A stretch of 64,000 nt of DNA from Setoptus koraiensis (GCA_048013815.1 CM106585.1:9424001-9488000), one strand, 5' to 3'; positions 14,401 through 25,377 are shown, counted from the first letter of the stretch. Numbers and translations: made by a program. The notes: generated from the letters alone by a model not told the origin.

Positions 14401-16710
14401 ACAATCATTATCACACGTCGAACAGAAAAAAGAGAAGATCTGTGCAGAATGATGGTGGTGAAAAACAATCTAGTGTTGGGGCCAAAGGCACCCCTGTGCC
14501 AGGACATCTTTCAAACAGCGTGGCTCGACGTAATGTGAAGAGCAACAATTTGAATAGTTGCGATCATGATCAGTCTAGATCGTCGCATCATTCTTTGAAC
14601 AATCTACCGTTGGGTTGCTCGGCAAACAACCGTGGCGGCGGCGGCGATGACGACGCCGATGATGACGACGACGAAGATGACGTTTCCACCAATACCAATC
14701 CTGATGATGAGTCCATGACAGTTAGGGGCCAGAAATACGTGACCACTGCTAAAAAACAAAACGATCAAATGTCCGCCCACGCAGCTGGTCGCACTATTGT
14801 TGGTTCTCCACACAGTAGCAAGAAACATCATCAGCAACAACAGTCTACACTTAAATGCATCGAGGTGCCCCTAAATGAGGCTCCCGGCGATGCGAGTGAG
14901 TCGAGCGTGAAGATCGACAATGATGCCAACAATTGTCAAGACTCAGAGAATATCAGATTGGAGGCAGAGAAGACAACATCTATCAGGTAGGACAGTCTAT
15001 TCATTTATCTATTAGAATTAGATATGGGGCTATGTTTCGAGCAAGATACACACAATTGGATAGCAATCTAATTTTTGTCGTTGTGCTATCACATTCTCAA
15101 ATTCACTACATTCGATTAGAAGGGAAAAGAACAAAATTCATGTGAACTATGAATCGCTGAAATATAATAGTCATCAGCACCAACAATCAATGAATCAAGA
15201 ACAGGAGAGCCAAGAAATAGCATCGATGGCTGCGTCCACTGCTTTACAGACGCTGAAGAGACTTGCCAAGAGAGTCAGCTCAGACAGTAAGTATTTTCCT
15301 CCCCTCCCCCTAGCATCATGATAAATAAAGATGGAGAGGGACAGTGAGAAGCTTTGCAACAAGTCGTCTAAATTCACACCAACGACAAGTTTCTCTTCAT
15401 CTTTTTGACAGAGTGGCCACGAACAAACAAACAGACAGATTCTACTCTCGCAACAACTATCTTCCTTCAGTAAATCACTTGATGATGTAGATTAAATTAA
15501 TTAAAACATTTAATTAGCCGAGTAGCCTGTCTATGACAAGATCTACTCGACGATGGTGATTTGTTGTGTGGCAGATGTCCGAGCTTGCTGTTATTGGGAC
15601 TGCACTACTAATAGAGAATGAATAATAGCGGTAAAGGTTTTCTTTACTCAATGAAACTTTGCTCACGTAATTCTCGATCAACTTCCTATAAGAATATGCA
15701 TGACTAGCAGAGGGATTTTTTTTATTGCACTTAAATAGTTGCTACAGTGTTGTAAGCAATGGAAAATTTTCGTCTCATAACCATCATACGACCGAAACTG
15801 AGATCTTTTTAATTAATTGAACGTGCCAACTTCAGTAGACAGTTATTTTGTGTCAGCCAAAAGAGTGGAATGAACCACTTTCTTTCAAAATCGAGCCACT
15901 TAAATAATACTTTGGATCAGTTGACAAAATTAAACCACGCTAACACTGACCAGCACCATTTTTTATCTCTTTCTCTTACCTTGTTTCTGCTCCCAATTAT
16001 CGAATGATGAATGAAATTTAATCCTCCTTCAAACAGCCCTCATTGAACAGAAGAGAAACAACCCTGCCAGTGTTAGTAGCAAGCAACCAGTTTCGGCCAC
16101 CGGCAGTGGTGGCCATCATCAACGCCAACAGCAAATGGCTGACCGACCCAACAACCGTCGAGTAAGGGACATTGATGCAGGTGATTATGTGATTGTTGAT
16201 GACAATAACCATCATGGATGTGCCACCACAAATGATCGGCAACAACAACACCAACACCAACAGGACCCGTCATTAACACTTGAATCTCAGCAATCTGTAG
16301 TTCAAGGTAACATAACCAACGCGGATCATCACCAGACCATCCACAGAGAGATGAACGATGAGAGTGGGACTGTAGTTGCGCAACAATTGAAAATGGCCGA
16401 TGACGACGGTGGCAATGTTGGTGATGTTGCTAACGGTGATGGTCAATTAGATTGCAAGAACAGTGACAGTAACAGGCAGAAATGCGATGAGAAAGGGGTA
16501 GATTGTGATCAGGTTTTCACTTTTCCTCTTGCACCCTCTCCTACGCGCGACGATACGGATGTTGTTTGTCATTTCGCAAAAGAAGAAGCCAAATTAAACG
16601 ATGAAGAATGTTCTCTGTCGTCGCAGGTAACATCGTCACCACCACAACCAAAGCCTTTAACTTGTCAGAGTTTTTCCAGTGATCAAGCAGATGATACAAC
16701 GAACAGTTGA
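2458..16710 (+). CDS. Giant ADAM-family transmembrane protein, predicted pseudoprotease
   Basis: Exons: 2458-2547, 2710-2951, 6810-6886, 7038-7190, 7328-7391, 7542-8533, 8690-9812, 10231-10311, 10432-10658, 10768-11035, 11145-14986, 15120-15286, 16037-16710. All phases agree, giving about 2666 codons plus an unplaced start. Domain order: ADAM prodomain ([26 protein letters not shown]); Asn/Gln-rich insert with a furin-type RERKRR site; reprolysin fold ([25 protein letters not shown]); active-site helix; low-complexity insert; disintegrin ([16 protein letters not shown]); cysteine-rich region; EGF-like loop; one membrane span (about 11717-11770); and a huge polar tail. The zinc motif reads [11 protein letters not shown] where families have HExxHxxGxxH, so the catalytic Glu is Met; the usual CIM Met-turn is also unclear. 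Zinc-binding His residues remain. Likely role is adhesion or scaffolding, as for ADAM11/22/23 and fly mind-meld, though the prodomain also resembles meltrins. Typical ADAMs have 750-900 residues. Confidence 0.88.
3039..3088. repeat. Short tandem repeat, 14-base unit
   Basis: About three copies of AAATGACAGCGACC lie head to tail inside the first large ADAM intron. The first copy is slightly diverged. Confidence 0.8.
4427..4454. repeat. Short tandem repeat, 14-base unit
   Basis: Two adjacent copies of AGCGAGCAAGAGGG in a purine-rich stretch of the same intron. Confidence 0.7.
5571..5600. repeat. Short tandem repeat, 10-base unit
   Basis: Three head-to-tail copies of CGCTATCTGG (the first with CA in place of CG) inside the large ADAM intron. 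A similar 10-base unit, ATGCCGATGC, is repeated at about 1571-1610. Confidence 0.8.
9186..9221 (+). repeat. GGN run coding poly-glycine in the ADAM
   Basis: A run of GGT/GGC codons gives an uninterrupted glycine tract within the low-complexity insert between the active-site helix and the disintegrin domain. Serine runs lie on both sides. A CAA/CAG poly-Gln run lies at about 7849-7878 in the earlier insert. Confidence 0.85.
15287..16036 (+). other. Last intron of the ADAM gene
   Basis: Donor GTAAGT follows TCA GAC A and the acceptor AAACAG precedes CC CTC ATT. The intron is AT-rich and no other gene is seen in it. Confidence 0.65.
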
Positions 16711-16990
16711 CCATCAATTTGGGGACGATAGGAACAATGGTAGCATGGGATGTGGCGTGTAGGTTGCTGCAAAAATGTTGATCAAAATCGACGTCCAAAT
16801 GCAATATTGTAATATGTATGTAATATACAAATAGATCTCATGAATTCATGCTGGGTAGCAGTATATTGCTGCGGATAATGATTACCTGAAGGATTTTAGA
16901 TTTTGATTCGTTATTGATTTTTAAATATGTGTAACTGTTTTTGTAAATGAATTTAGGATCACTAGTTGATGTTTGCATATCGCTATTGGT

Positions 16991-16996
16991 AATAAA
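16991..16996 (+). terminator. Poly(A) signal of the ADAM gene
   Basis: AATAAA about 280 bases after the ADAM stop codon. It lies only about 20 bases before the opposite-strand poly(A) signal of the next gene. Confidence 0.7.
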
Positions 16997-17016
16997 CAAA
17001 ACTTTTAGCCAAGTCT

Positions 17017-17022
17017 TTTATT
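17017..17022 (-). terminator. Poly(A) signal of the Gly-rich protein gene
   Basis: AATAAA read on the minus strand, about 180 bases beyond the stop codon at 17203. It and the plus-strand signal at 16991 face each other, so the two mature 3' ends should overlap. Confidence 0.7.
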
Positions 17023-17202
17023 GCTTGTATACATTTATAATACACATAACTCTTTGGTTGCATTTACAACAGCTTACGGCCATCATATCTGCAATGACAT
17101 GGAGCTAAACATTGCTTATTATCAAGCTTGATTTAGTGTTCATTGACATTTGATCGATTGATCGATCGAAAATGCACACTTGCTTGCATAGTTGCAGCGG
17201 GT

Positions 17203-17804
17203 TTAGTATCCGCCGCTCGAATGGCTTCTGTGTCCACCATGACCGTGTCCACGACCGCCACGTGAGTAACCTCGGCTAGCATATCCACCGTGGCTTCTTT
17301 GGCTTCGATGACCGGACTTGGCTCGGTATTGTTGATGGCCTCTGGCGCCGAGGCTTCTGCCCGATCTGCGTGGACGTCTGTAGGAACTGTGGCCGCCACG
17401 ACCACCACCATGTGGTCGTACGTTAGCGTAGCCGCGTGAACGCATGGGATGTGGCGCGGAACGATGACTGCGAACTGCTCTGCTGTAACCATGGTAACCA
17501 TATCCGTGACCTCCGTAATAAGCGGGTCTTGCTCCGCCTCTGCTCATTCCTCGGCTACCGTGGCCACTTCCGCCACCATAAGATCTGCGACTGTAGTGGC
17601 CGTTGGCTAGAACTTGAACTATCACTACGGCCAAGATGGCTCCTAAGGCCAAATAGAGGGCCTAAGCATTAAGCACAGCGATGGTTTGTTGATTGAGATA
17701 GATTGGATGTCATCAGAAAGATAATTAGACTTTAAGTTAAGTAAATATTTAACTGGCACAGTGATTAGTGACTTGAGGAACTTGGACACTTACTGAGAGC
17801 TTCA
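17203..17804 (-). CDS. Small secreted Gly/Arg/His/Ser-rich protein
   Basis: Two exons: 17804-17793 codes MKLS, then a 131-base intron (donor GTAAGT, acceptor TTAG), then 17661-17203. The intron is in phase 0 and both exons together form the signal peptide: MKLS followed by ALYLALGAILAVVIVQVLA, with cleavage likely before NGHYS. The mature part is about 135 residues of Gly-, Arg-, His-, Ser- and Tyr-rich repeats (for example GGHGHGGHRS, SHGGYASRGYSRGG). Such composition is common in arthropod cuticle, silk-gland and antimicrobial Gly-rich peptides. No fold or family is identified, so the function is left open. A strong TATA box lies about 160 bases upstream, which suggests high tissue-specific expression. 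Confidence 0.8.
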
Positions 17805-17963
17805 TGATATTTGATTTGTTAGTTTTGTTGCGACGACGCACTGATTAAAAACAAACACTCTTGTATTGATTCAAGTATTTCGGTGAGATTCCTGCTGAAT
17901 GCTGTATGTTTTGAACACTTTCGACTGGAACAATTAGACAAACTAATCATGCAAGATACGTCT

Positions 17964-17973
17964 CTTTATATAG
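17964..17973 (-). promoter_or_regulatory. TATA box of the Gly-rich protein gene
   Basis: The minus strand reads CTATATAAAG here. Transcription would begin near 17935-17940, leaving a 5' leader of about 130 bases before the ATG at 17804. Confidence 0.6.
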
Positions 17974-20900
17974 ACGCCACCATACCGAACCAAATCTCAC
18001 CGCTGTATCTTGATATTGTTGTGACGACATACTCTTACAGAATGATCTCAGCCATCACTCTGACGACAATATCCATATTGTACTGCGCTCAAATCTGTTG
18101 ACATCGCCTCACTCGCTGTTTACCAATGCAAGTCTCTGGCTTATGGGTGATTTGTGGTGGCCCCTCCCAAAGCAATTTAACTTTTCTCTGACTAAATTAT
18201 CAAATTCGGCTAAATTCAGAGATAGGACAAATAAAAGATTCAGGTAAAAAACAAGCCTGTCATTGAGCCAGCAAATACAATCACAACTTTAATTAGAAAA
18301 CAATTTGTATGCTTGGAAATCTTAGAGTAAATTCAATAAAAATGATTAGATTATGCTTGTCATCGACTGCTTCGCACTATTCACTGAGCTTAACCTACGC
18401 CAGTGAGCCCTCAACAACACTGATCAGTCATTTTGGCAAGCTTAATAGAGTCTCATGAGCTCACTTGGCGACTTTCGTCTCGGTCTTTGAGTCGTTTTTC
18501 AGTTGCTGTCTCTAGACATTTGCTGAGTTAGCCAACTTAAGCAATTCTAATCACCAGTCTTGGGATGAACGTTGAGTTGATTAATTAATAAATATTGTCA
18601 TTAGTATGCCGAATGTAGTACCGGTGGCGAATAAGAACGAACGAGTGTGCGCTTTGTATCAAATTAAAACTTGCCTATTCTATCTCGCTGACCATCGGCT
18701 GACATGGTGTATTTATGTTGACCAACAGAAGAATAGACGGCCATTATTCATTCAGGATGATGCTACAACAACAAAAATTGACACAACAGAACTTGATTAG
18801 ATAACACCTAACACTTGATAATTTTTAGTCAACCTTTTGTCGTTGCTCCTTATGTCTGTTATGGCTTATGTATCGGTGGCCAACTATTAAATCATCCGAT
18901 ATTTATGTAGCAGATCGTTATACGATATCTCTGGTGATTTTGAGCTGCAACAGTAGTCTGATTAGAAGGAAGAAGATGAGTAAATTAATGCCAGCGACAT
19001 TATGGCGGCAAAATGACGAGTTTTTTATCATGACCAATGTTCAAATCAATGCCAGCAGTGGTTATCAACGACAAGAGGTCTAGAGGATGCAAGGTCTCTG
19101 CACTACAAGGGGACACATCAAGTTTATGCGACAATGTTCGTCAATTCCAAAATCATGGATTATGCCAAATCAGAGTTGTCGCATGGACAGGCGACGTAGG
19201 CTGGAAAGTGATTTTTGTTCTTTCATCAATCTCATTCAAGTAGTAATCAGACCCTCGAACAAATGATTCGAAGAAGTAAACGGAGACACACTGACTTAGA
19301 TTGTGCAACACTCACTGATGACATAATAAATCAGTTCCTAATAACCGAAAATGCAACCTGAGTACATGCCCAGATCTATGACCGGCTTGGTATCTCAGAT
19401 TAGCATCATACACAGAATAGTGATTAGCCAATCAAACTGATATCCATAGATTAATTGTTGCTAGTGCTTCCGTCGCCTTCCAGAAATCCCGATAGGTTAA
19501 ATCCGTGTCTTGTAGCTACATTGATAGTTCTATCGTAATTTGAAGGCTTCCTTACACCAACTAAGAGCATAAACAACTTGAGACTGATCACAAAAGCTTT
19601 TTTATTTCCCTTGATGCCTCTTACATAAATTTAATTAATTTGCACCATTCCTCGTTTTTCTAGTATAGATCCTAGAAAGTATCATGAAACAATTGTGGAA
19701 CTATTAATCAATTTTCCAAACCGAATCGGCAGTCTCCCTCCCTTGCTGGCTGTCTACGTTTCCGGATAGATAAAGTCGCTACAAAACTATCTGATAGTTA
19801 AGTTAAAATTTACAAAACCAAACTAATTATCAAATAGTGATCGTCGTATTAGTATTCTAGCGCTAGTCGGATATTAGTCGAAAGAGTTAAAAATTAATTC
19901 TATTTTTAACTCTTCGACTGCTTTTTGTTTGTGTGAATTCCTTGCCATCTTGATGATCTCATGATGAATTTCCAATTTCTATTTATTTGTGATCATTAAA
20001 GGGTAAACAAGTGAGGGGAGCACATCTGCGATCGAGATCAGCATGAACTACCAGGAAAACGAGTAGGGGCTTGTTCTACTAGTAGATGCTTGCTAGTTTA
20101 AGTTGGACAAAGTATTTTTTGTATAGTCTTAATCAATATTCATTGCATAGGCACCTATTGGCACACCTGAGCTTCCGTTTGTAATATGCTGCCAGGAATG
20201 TGATTATTTGCCAGCAAGTCTCATGTCGGATATTTCATGCAATATGATGTAAATTATTCAAACCATCTGAGCTTTGATGTCTATCGACCTAATCAATCCT
20301 TCTTTTTCCGCCAACGTCTTTTAAGTATTTTTTTACTTAGCAACAAAATGAATGCAACATTTTCTGGTTGCATAATATCTGGAAAAATCGAGAACCATTC
20401 GATTATTTGCTCAATATTTTATTGGGTATTGCAGGGTCGGTATCACGTGCTATATGGTGGCGTAAACAATTCAGCGATCTTGTATATATCTGGTTGGATT
20501 GACTGAGCAGTAAAAACGGATTAGGACTGCAGATTCTTGCAGCTCAATCCAAAAACTGTGATAGCTTTTGTAGGGTCTCTCCAACGATCACCCGAGGAAA
20601 CTTCTTGAAGAGAAGTGCAACCACTCACGTACTGTGCCGTGCTATAATGTCCGCTAGAGAAATGGATTCTTTGATTTGATTGTCTGAAATTATTTGACGT
20701 CAAGTCAATAGATTCATATCATAAGCGGAATGATCGCCGTGCTCTTCGCTAACCTCACCTGCGGAACTTGTATTTTGCGCTGATTTTTTATGATTAATTG
20801 TTGATAAGAACCGATTTTCAACACTGATTGAGACCAACGCAAACACATCGTATATTGCTGGCCGGTAGACATCACCATGTCGGTATAGCCTGCCATTTTA

Positions 20901-21025
20901 TGACTAGCACTAGTTCAAATCACATACATGAAACCTCATTTTGTGCCTTAAACAAGATCACTAGAAAACAGAATACATTCTTACAATTTTACCTAACTGA
21001 CTATTTTGTTAAATTCTCATAAAAA
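17974..21025. other. Intergenic, no supported gene
   Basis: AT-rich, with no frame carrying a recognisable domain. A strong 18-base-arm hairpin lies at 19876-19919. A pair of short minus-strand frames at 20521-20896 was considered and rejected. The last few hundred bases should hold the tetraspanin promoter. Confidence 0.5.
19876..19919. repeat. Near-perfect hairpin
   Basis: The left arm AGTCGAAAGAGTTAAAAAT (19876-19894) pairs with the right arm ATTTTTAACTCTTCGACT (19902-19919) around a 7-base loop. The only mismatch is one extra A in the left arm. It lies in gene-free DNA. Confidence 0.85.
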
Positions 21026-22138
21026 ATGAACATTTTCAATTTCTTCGCTGGTTCATTTCGATTGATGCTGTTTGCCTCAACATTGATATTGCTAGTAATG
21101 GCCATGTTGATGGGATCGCAGGCTCTAAGTGCCAACGACCTCTACGTAATGTTGGGCACTCTAGATTGGTCTTCAAAAGCCAATTGGTTTCTGATCGGAG
21201 CTCTCTATCTGGCTGGAGTGGCTCTTATTGGCCTCTGGGGAGCATTCTACAACCATCGAGGCACAATTCGTGTGGTAAGTGATCAAATTATTAGCCCTCA
21301 GCTACTAAAGATGATCAAAAGATAACATAATCCAGCAATGTTATATGTTTGTTATTCAATTGTTAAATAGTTTGGTTGGCTAACTGCCCTGAACAGTCTC
21401 CTTTGTGTACTGGTGTTTATTGGGCTACCAGATCTAGAATCTACCAATTCTCGCTTCGATGAATCCTTGTTTAAGGCACAAGAAAAGTACAATTGGAACC
21501 CACGAATTTTATCTGATAGTGAATTCCTGCATGCGAGCACTATTCACGATGGCTTCGATTCTCCCGACAAAGTGTTGAGAGATCCAACAAAATTGTGGGA
21601 CACTCTACAGGGATCGTATTTTTGTTGCGGACTTAATGACAAACGTGAATGGTATCAATATTCACCGATTCCTCATTCATTGCCAAGATCGTGTTGTTTA
21701 CCACATGAGCAAAGTACATCAGAAAGCGACGGAATGAAATATTGTAAAGAGCCTGGGTCATTGTGGAAGGAGAGGCCATGCATAGACATTATCAGAAGAC
21801 CTGTCATTTTGATCGAACTTACATTGATTATACTTTTCCTCTTCAATCTTGTTTTCAGTATGTTCGCTTTCATGGTTGCTTGTTGTTCCTCATATGGCGA
21901 TCCAGCTACAGAAAGTTACATAAGAGAACCTCTAGCTTATCCCAGTCAAATGATTGGTAGCTCATTACATAACGGTTATACAGAACCTCATCTCATAATA
22001 CACAACAATATTCCGCCCTGTTCGTGCCCACCGACAACAAACTATCATCAGCCCCCATCTTATATACAGTCCGAGAACATGTATCCGAGCCTAGATGAAA
22101 AACAAAGACAGTCAATGAATTACGGGAGCCTAAGATAA
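21026..22138 (+). CDS. Tetraspanin
   Basis: Exons 21026-21274 and 21371-22138 with a phase-0 intron of 96 bases, giving 338 residues. The four-span plan is clear: hydrophobic segments near residues 10-32, 53-75, 84-103 and about 228-255. The large extracellular loop between spans 3 and 4 holds the defining CCG motif (SYFCCGLNDKREW), followed by PRSCC and later Cys residues (MKYCKEP, ERPCID). The C-terminal tail is long (about 80 residues) and rich in Pro, Tyr and His. Tetraspanins organise membrane microdomains with partner proteins; the subfamily is not resolved. The ATG is preceded by CATAAAAA. Confidence 0.87.
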
Positions 22139-22241
22139 AACCCTATGAAACATTTGTAACAGCTTAAGAGTAGCTAGAGTGCATGGAGTTTATATTCATG
22201 ATTTGTGAGTTTGACGCCGGAAAAACTTTAAGCAAGGATAT

Positions 22242-22247
22242 AATAAA
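22242..22247 (+). terminator. Poly(A) signal of the tetraspanin gene
   Basis: AATAAA about 100 bases past the stop codon. Confidence 0.6.
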
Positions 22248-22523
22248 ATTGATAGATGAAACAAAATCTTCGATGTCTAAAGAGATTGCATTTAATCTAG
22301 GAATTCTGGCAATGGACAAGAACGCTTGATTTTACAAGCTAGGCATTTTTGCCTTTGTTTGGAGAATCACTAGTTGCAAGGTAACTTGTAGATAAATAAC
22401 ACTCGCTAGTTATTGTCTAGCTATTTGTGTTCTAGACTGGCGCACTTGTCCTCAGCTAGAACGGTACATGATGGATTTACATAGAAGAGGAAGTTAAACA
22501 GATGCAAAAAATAGGGGAAATAA

Positions 22524-23663
22524 TCATTTTAAATTTAACCTTTCTGTGGGCATACAAAATATCGGATTGACAAGCTTTAAGACGCGTGTTTGTTTCAAAT
22601 CCTTGAATTTCTCCAGCAGTAACTTTTCGATTTTGTTGTCCTCAGGCTGTTTGGAACCTGTTGAACTGAGGCCCGATACTTGATCACTATTTGTTTGTTC
22701 GTCAATTGTGTCTGTCTTCAATGTAATTTGCTTGTCATCATTTACCATAAGGGATATTCCAGCCAAACCAAAAAGTGTGTGATAAGGATCGGCCCAATTT
22801 CCCGGCCTATCACTGAATCCGCCTTGCTCTTCGTCTTGACATGCTAGCATAAACCTAAATAGCTTACTGTGATTTATCCAATTAAATCTATCTATTATTT
22901 TCATTGAAGCAAGACACCACCATGAGTAACACAAATCAGGCAATTTTTCTGGCCTTCCATTAAGACCACCTGATGGCATTTGACGCTCGGCCAGCCACCA
23001 TCCCAATTGGTTGGCATCAATAAGATGTAGTCGTTGTGCTATAGCCAATGATCCAACGCAACAATATACGTAAGCGGCATGTGATTCACTGCCAGGTTTA
23101 CTTCCGAATCCTCCATCAATCTGATTGTGACATCTCATGATGAACTCTACTGCCTTGTCTAAATTGATTGCGTCCAGGCGACCGAGCAGTTTCAATGATG
23201 CCAAGGCACAAAATGTGAACCTAGTGTCTATTTCACCCCATTTATCACCGAAGAAACATCCATCTGCTTGTTGCAAAGACTTTATGTAAGCCACACACTT
23301 GTCGATGTCGAACACTCTAGAGTCACATCTTCCATAAAGAATTAATATCTGGATAGCACTTAGAGTATGTAACATATGAGGATCATGATCGACGGCAGCA
23401 GAAAAGCCGCCTTCATTGTGCTGACAAGCGTGGATGAAATCCATTATTTCGTTGATGTCGGCGTCATCTTTGGGTAACCTATCCATGAGATATAATGCAT
23501 TGAGTCCCCAATACATACCACTCATTCGGAGATATTCGCTCATAATTTGTTCTGTTCCATTTTTATCTTTAGCATAATTTGTCAAATATCTAGTGTGGAG
23601 ATCTAATAGTAAATTGGTTGGTTGCTCCGGTTTAAGTACGACATCCCTGGTTCCTAACATCAT
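22524..23663 (-). CDS. RABGGTB: Rab geranylgeranyltransferase (GGTase-II) beta subunit
   Basis: A single-exon gene of 379 residues. With the alpha subunit and Rab escort protein it adds geranylgeranyl groups to C-terminal Cys of Rab GTPases in the cytosol. The prenyltransferase alpha-alpha repeats are plain ([64 protein letters not shown]). The zinc ligands of the family are present as Asp243, Cys245 (LPDLCYSWW) and His295 (DPYHTLFG). The start [20 protein letters not shown] lines up with the N-terminus of mammalian homologues. An insert of about 55 polar residues (roughly 309-364) precedes the conserved ending PIFCMPTE, so it is longer than the usual 331 residues. Confidence 0.95.
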   Translation of the reverse strand: MMLGTRDVVLKPEQPTNLLLDLHTRYLTNYAKDKNGTEQIMSEYLRMSGMYWGLNALYLMDRLPKDDADINEIMDFIHACQHNEGGFSAAVDHDPHMLHTLSAIQILILYGRCDSRVFDIDKCVAYIKSLQQADGCFFGDKWGEIDTRFTFCALASLKLLGRLDAINLDKAVEFIMRCHNQIDGGFGSKPGSESHAAYVYCCVGSLAIAQRLHLIDANQLGWWLAERQMPSGGLNGRPEKLPDLCYSWWCLASMKIIDRFNWINHSKLFRFMLACQDEEQGGFSDRPGNWADPYHTLFGLAGISLMVNDDKQITLKTDTIDEQTNSDQVSGLSSTGSKQPEDNKIEKLLLEKFKDLKQTRVLKLVNPIFCMPTERLNLK

Positions 23664-24085
23664 GGATTGCTTTCTTTTGACAATGCTTTCTTTTCGCTTG
23701 AAAAATCTAAAGATTTAACAATGTGCGTCGATATATAATGATAAAAGAAATGAATGATATCTTTAAGAGAAATAATTACTTGATCCTATTCAATAGATTT
23801 ACATATCACGATGAATTCAAGTGCCCAAGTTAGTTTAATTTTTTGCTTGGATTGACTCAGCTGAAACACGTTTTTTTTACTCGCACCACAAATATGCGCC
23901 GTTCTGCAAGGTAACACGCTCGTATTGTGTTGTTCAATCATATGGTGTTGCTTATTTTCACCAGTTGGTAGACCATGAATTCCAATATTTCCAATCTCCC
24001 GGAGTTTCGCCATACCTAATTGAAACAAGCGAACGATTCGACGGATTCCCAGTTTGAGGTTAAATCAATCGTTTGATTTCGTTTG
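23664..24085. promoter_or_regulatory. Likely bidirectional promoter between RABGGTB and AAR2
   Basis: Two housekeeping genes are transcribed away from each other across 422 bases, so a shared promoter is the simple reading. A minus-strand ATG frame of 75 codons starts at 24013 (MAKLREIGNIGIHGLP...). It matches no family I know and could be an upstream frame. Confidence 0.45.
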
Positions 24086-25279
24086 ATGATGGCGGCCCTG
24101 GATTTTGGCCGAGGACCTATTAAGTATCCAACAACTGATGACATCGACCCTGATACAGCAAGGATATTGTTCGAAAACTGTCCTTTACTAATCATAGAAG
24201 ATATGCCAATAGGAACAGAATTTGGAATCGATATGAATGTATTTCGTATAGGCAAAAAATTCAGAGGAGTCAAAATGATTCCTCCAGGCATGCACTACAT
24301 CTACACAAGCTCAGTTGACAAAATAACAGACCAGGCTGGACCGAGATCTAGCTTTTTCTACGACTTCAAACCTCAAGAAATTCTTGTGAAACGATGGTCG
24401 CATATTGACGAAGATTTTATTGATGACTATCAGGTAGAAGAAGAACAATTGAAACGCTACAAAGATAACCTCAAGGATCTTAACAACTACCTGGGCGCTT
24501 ATCAGTATTCAACCTACTCAAAATTCATTGGACTTACAGATCATATTGATAAGAGAATTATCAAAAGACTAATGCCCAGCAATAATCGAATAAGATCTGT
24601 AACACAATTGATACCCGAGTCACAAACAACCATAGAGAGCACATGTTCAAATATCGACAAGAGCTCAGCTGCAGAGTTCATGGAACAGAGAAACAAAAAA
24701 CTTGAGAAACTTCCGCAAATGAATATAGAACCAAGTGCTGCCATAAAATTTTCCCAGATCGGACTCAACGATCCATTTAGATCATGCAGAGACCCCAGTC
24801 AAATCACAAAGTACCACCTTGACTCTTCGATGAAGCTACAACAAGTTATAGAATTTTTTTGCGACAATAATATGATGCTCTTATTAGGAGAATTACAATT
24901 TGCTTTCGTCACATTCATGATTGGTCATGTGTATGATAGTTTTGAACACTGGAAAGATCTTATAAAATTGATCTGTTCGTCAGAGTCGGCCATTGATCAA
25001 TATCCAGAACTTTACTCGGAATTAATAAGAGTTTTACATTTTGAGATAAAGGAGGTACCGGAAGATTTATTTGTCGATATAGTAGATAATAACAACTTTC
25101 TTCTGTCGTGTCTAGCAAATCTATTCAGTAATCTCGAACATTCACAATCTGTAGATGCCCAACTGAAAAGACGCGGCCTCCAATTTAAGAAGAATCTAGA
25201 AGATAAATTTGGTTGGGATTTCGACCTGGAGCCTGATGATGAGTTACCTGTTGTGGTTGACTTATCTGATGCAGGGTGA
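24086..25279 (+). CDS. AAR2: AAR2 splicing factor homologue (U5 snRNP assembly)
   Basis: A single exon of 397 residues from the first ATG of ATGATGGCGGCC. AAR2 holds Prp8 in a cytoplasmic or assembly-stage U5 snRNP and is exchanged for Brr2. Conserved features are the N-terminal beta domain (LLIIEDMPIGTEFGIDMN, FRGVKMIPPGMHYIYTSS, RSSFFYDF, EILVKRW), the middle LGAYQYSTYSKFIGLTDHI segment, and the helical C-terminal domain beginning ELQFAFVTFMIGHVYDSFEHWK. The length agrees with human AAR2 (384). It faces the next gene tail to tail, with 98 bases between stop codons. Confidence 0.93.
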   Translation: MMAALDFGRGPIKYPTTDDIDPDTARILFENCPLLIIEDMPIGTEFGIDMNVFRIGKKFRGVKMIPPGMHYIYTSSVDKITDQAGPRSSFFYDFKPQEILVKRWSHIDEDFIDDYQVEEEQLKRYKDNLKDLNNYLGAYQYSTYSKFIGLTDHIDKRIIKRLMPSNNRIRSVTQLIPESQTTIESTCSNIDKSSAAEFMEQRNKKLEKLPQMNIEPSAAIKFSQIGLNDPFRSCRDPSQITKYHLDSSMKLQQVIEFFCDNNMMLLLGELQFAFVTFMIGHVYDSFEHWKDLIKLICSSESAIDQYPELYSELIRVLHFEIKEVPEDLFVDIVDNNNFLLSCLANLFSNLEHSQSVDAQLKRRGLQFKKNLEDKFGWDFDLEPDDELPVVVDLSDAG

Positions 25280-25290
25280 TAGACTTTGAC

Positions 25291-25296
25291 AATAAA
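25291..25296 (+). terminator. Poly(A) signal of AAR2
   Basis: AATAAA only 11 bases after the stop codon, implying a very short 3' UTR. Confidence 0.65.
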
Positions 25297-25377
25297 AAAT
25301 CTTCTAGGCGCATTTTCAAGTCAATCTACTCAACTCTAAACTAGACTAGATTTGTAGTATGGACGGGCTTAGATATA

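Noticed and set aside
17151-17171. GATC-rich repeat (TTGATCGATTGATCGATCG) in the Gly-rich gene's 3' UTR
   Set aside because: Short and explained by chance tandem GATC; no evidence of function.
17436-17672. Plus-strand frame opposite the Gly-rich gene
   Set aside because: Antisense shadow; the minus strand has a signal peptide, phase-matched intron, TATA box and poly(A) signal.
20521-20896. Two minus-strand frames with a plausible donor (after CCG CAG) and acceptor (AATTTCAG) that look like a two-exon small gene
   Set aside because: The exon phases do not match: the first ends in phase 0 and the second needs phase 2. No family is recognisable.
23786-24013. 75-codon minus-strand ATG frame upstream of RABGGTB (MAKLREIGNIGIHG...)
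   Set aside because: It lies in the shared promoter, matches no known small protein and ends in low-complexity sequence. It may be a leader frame; not called.
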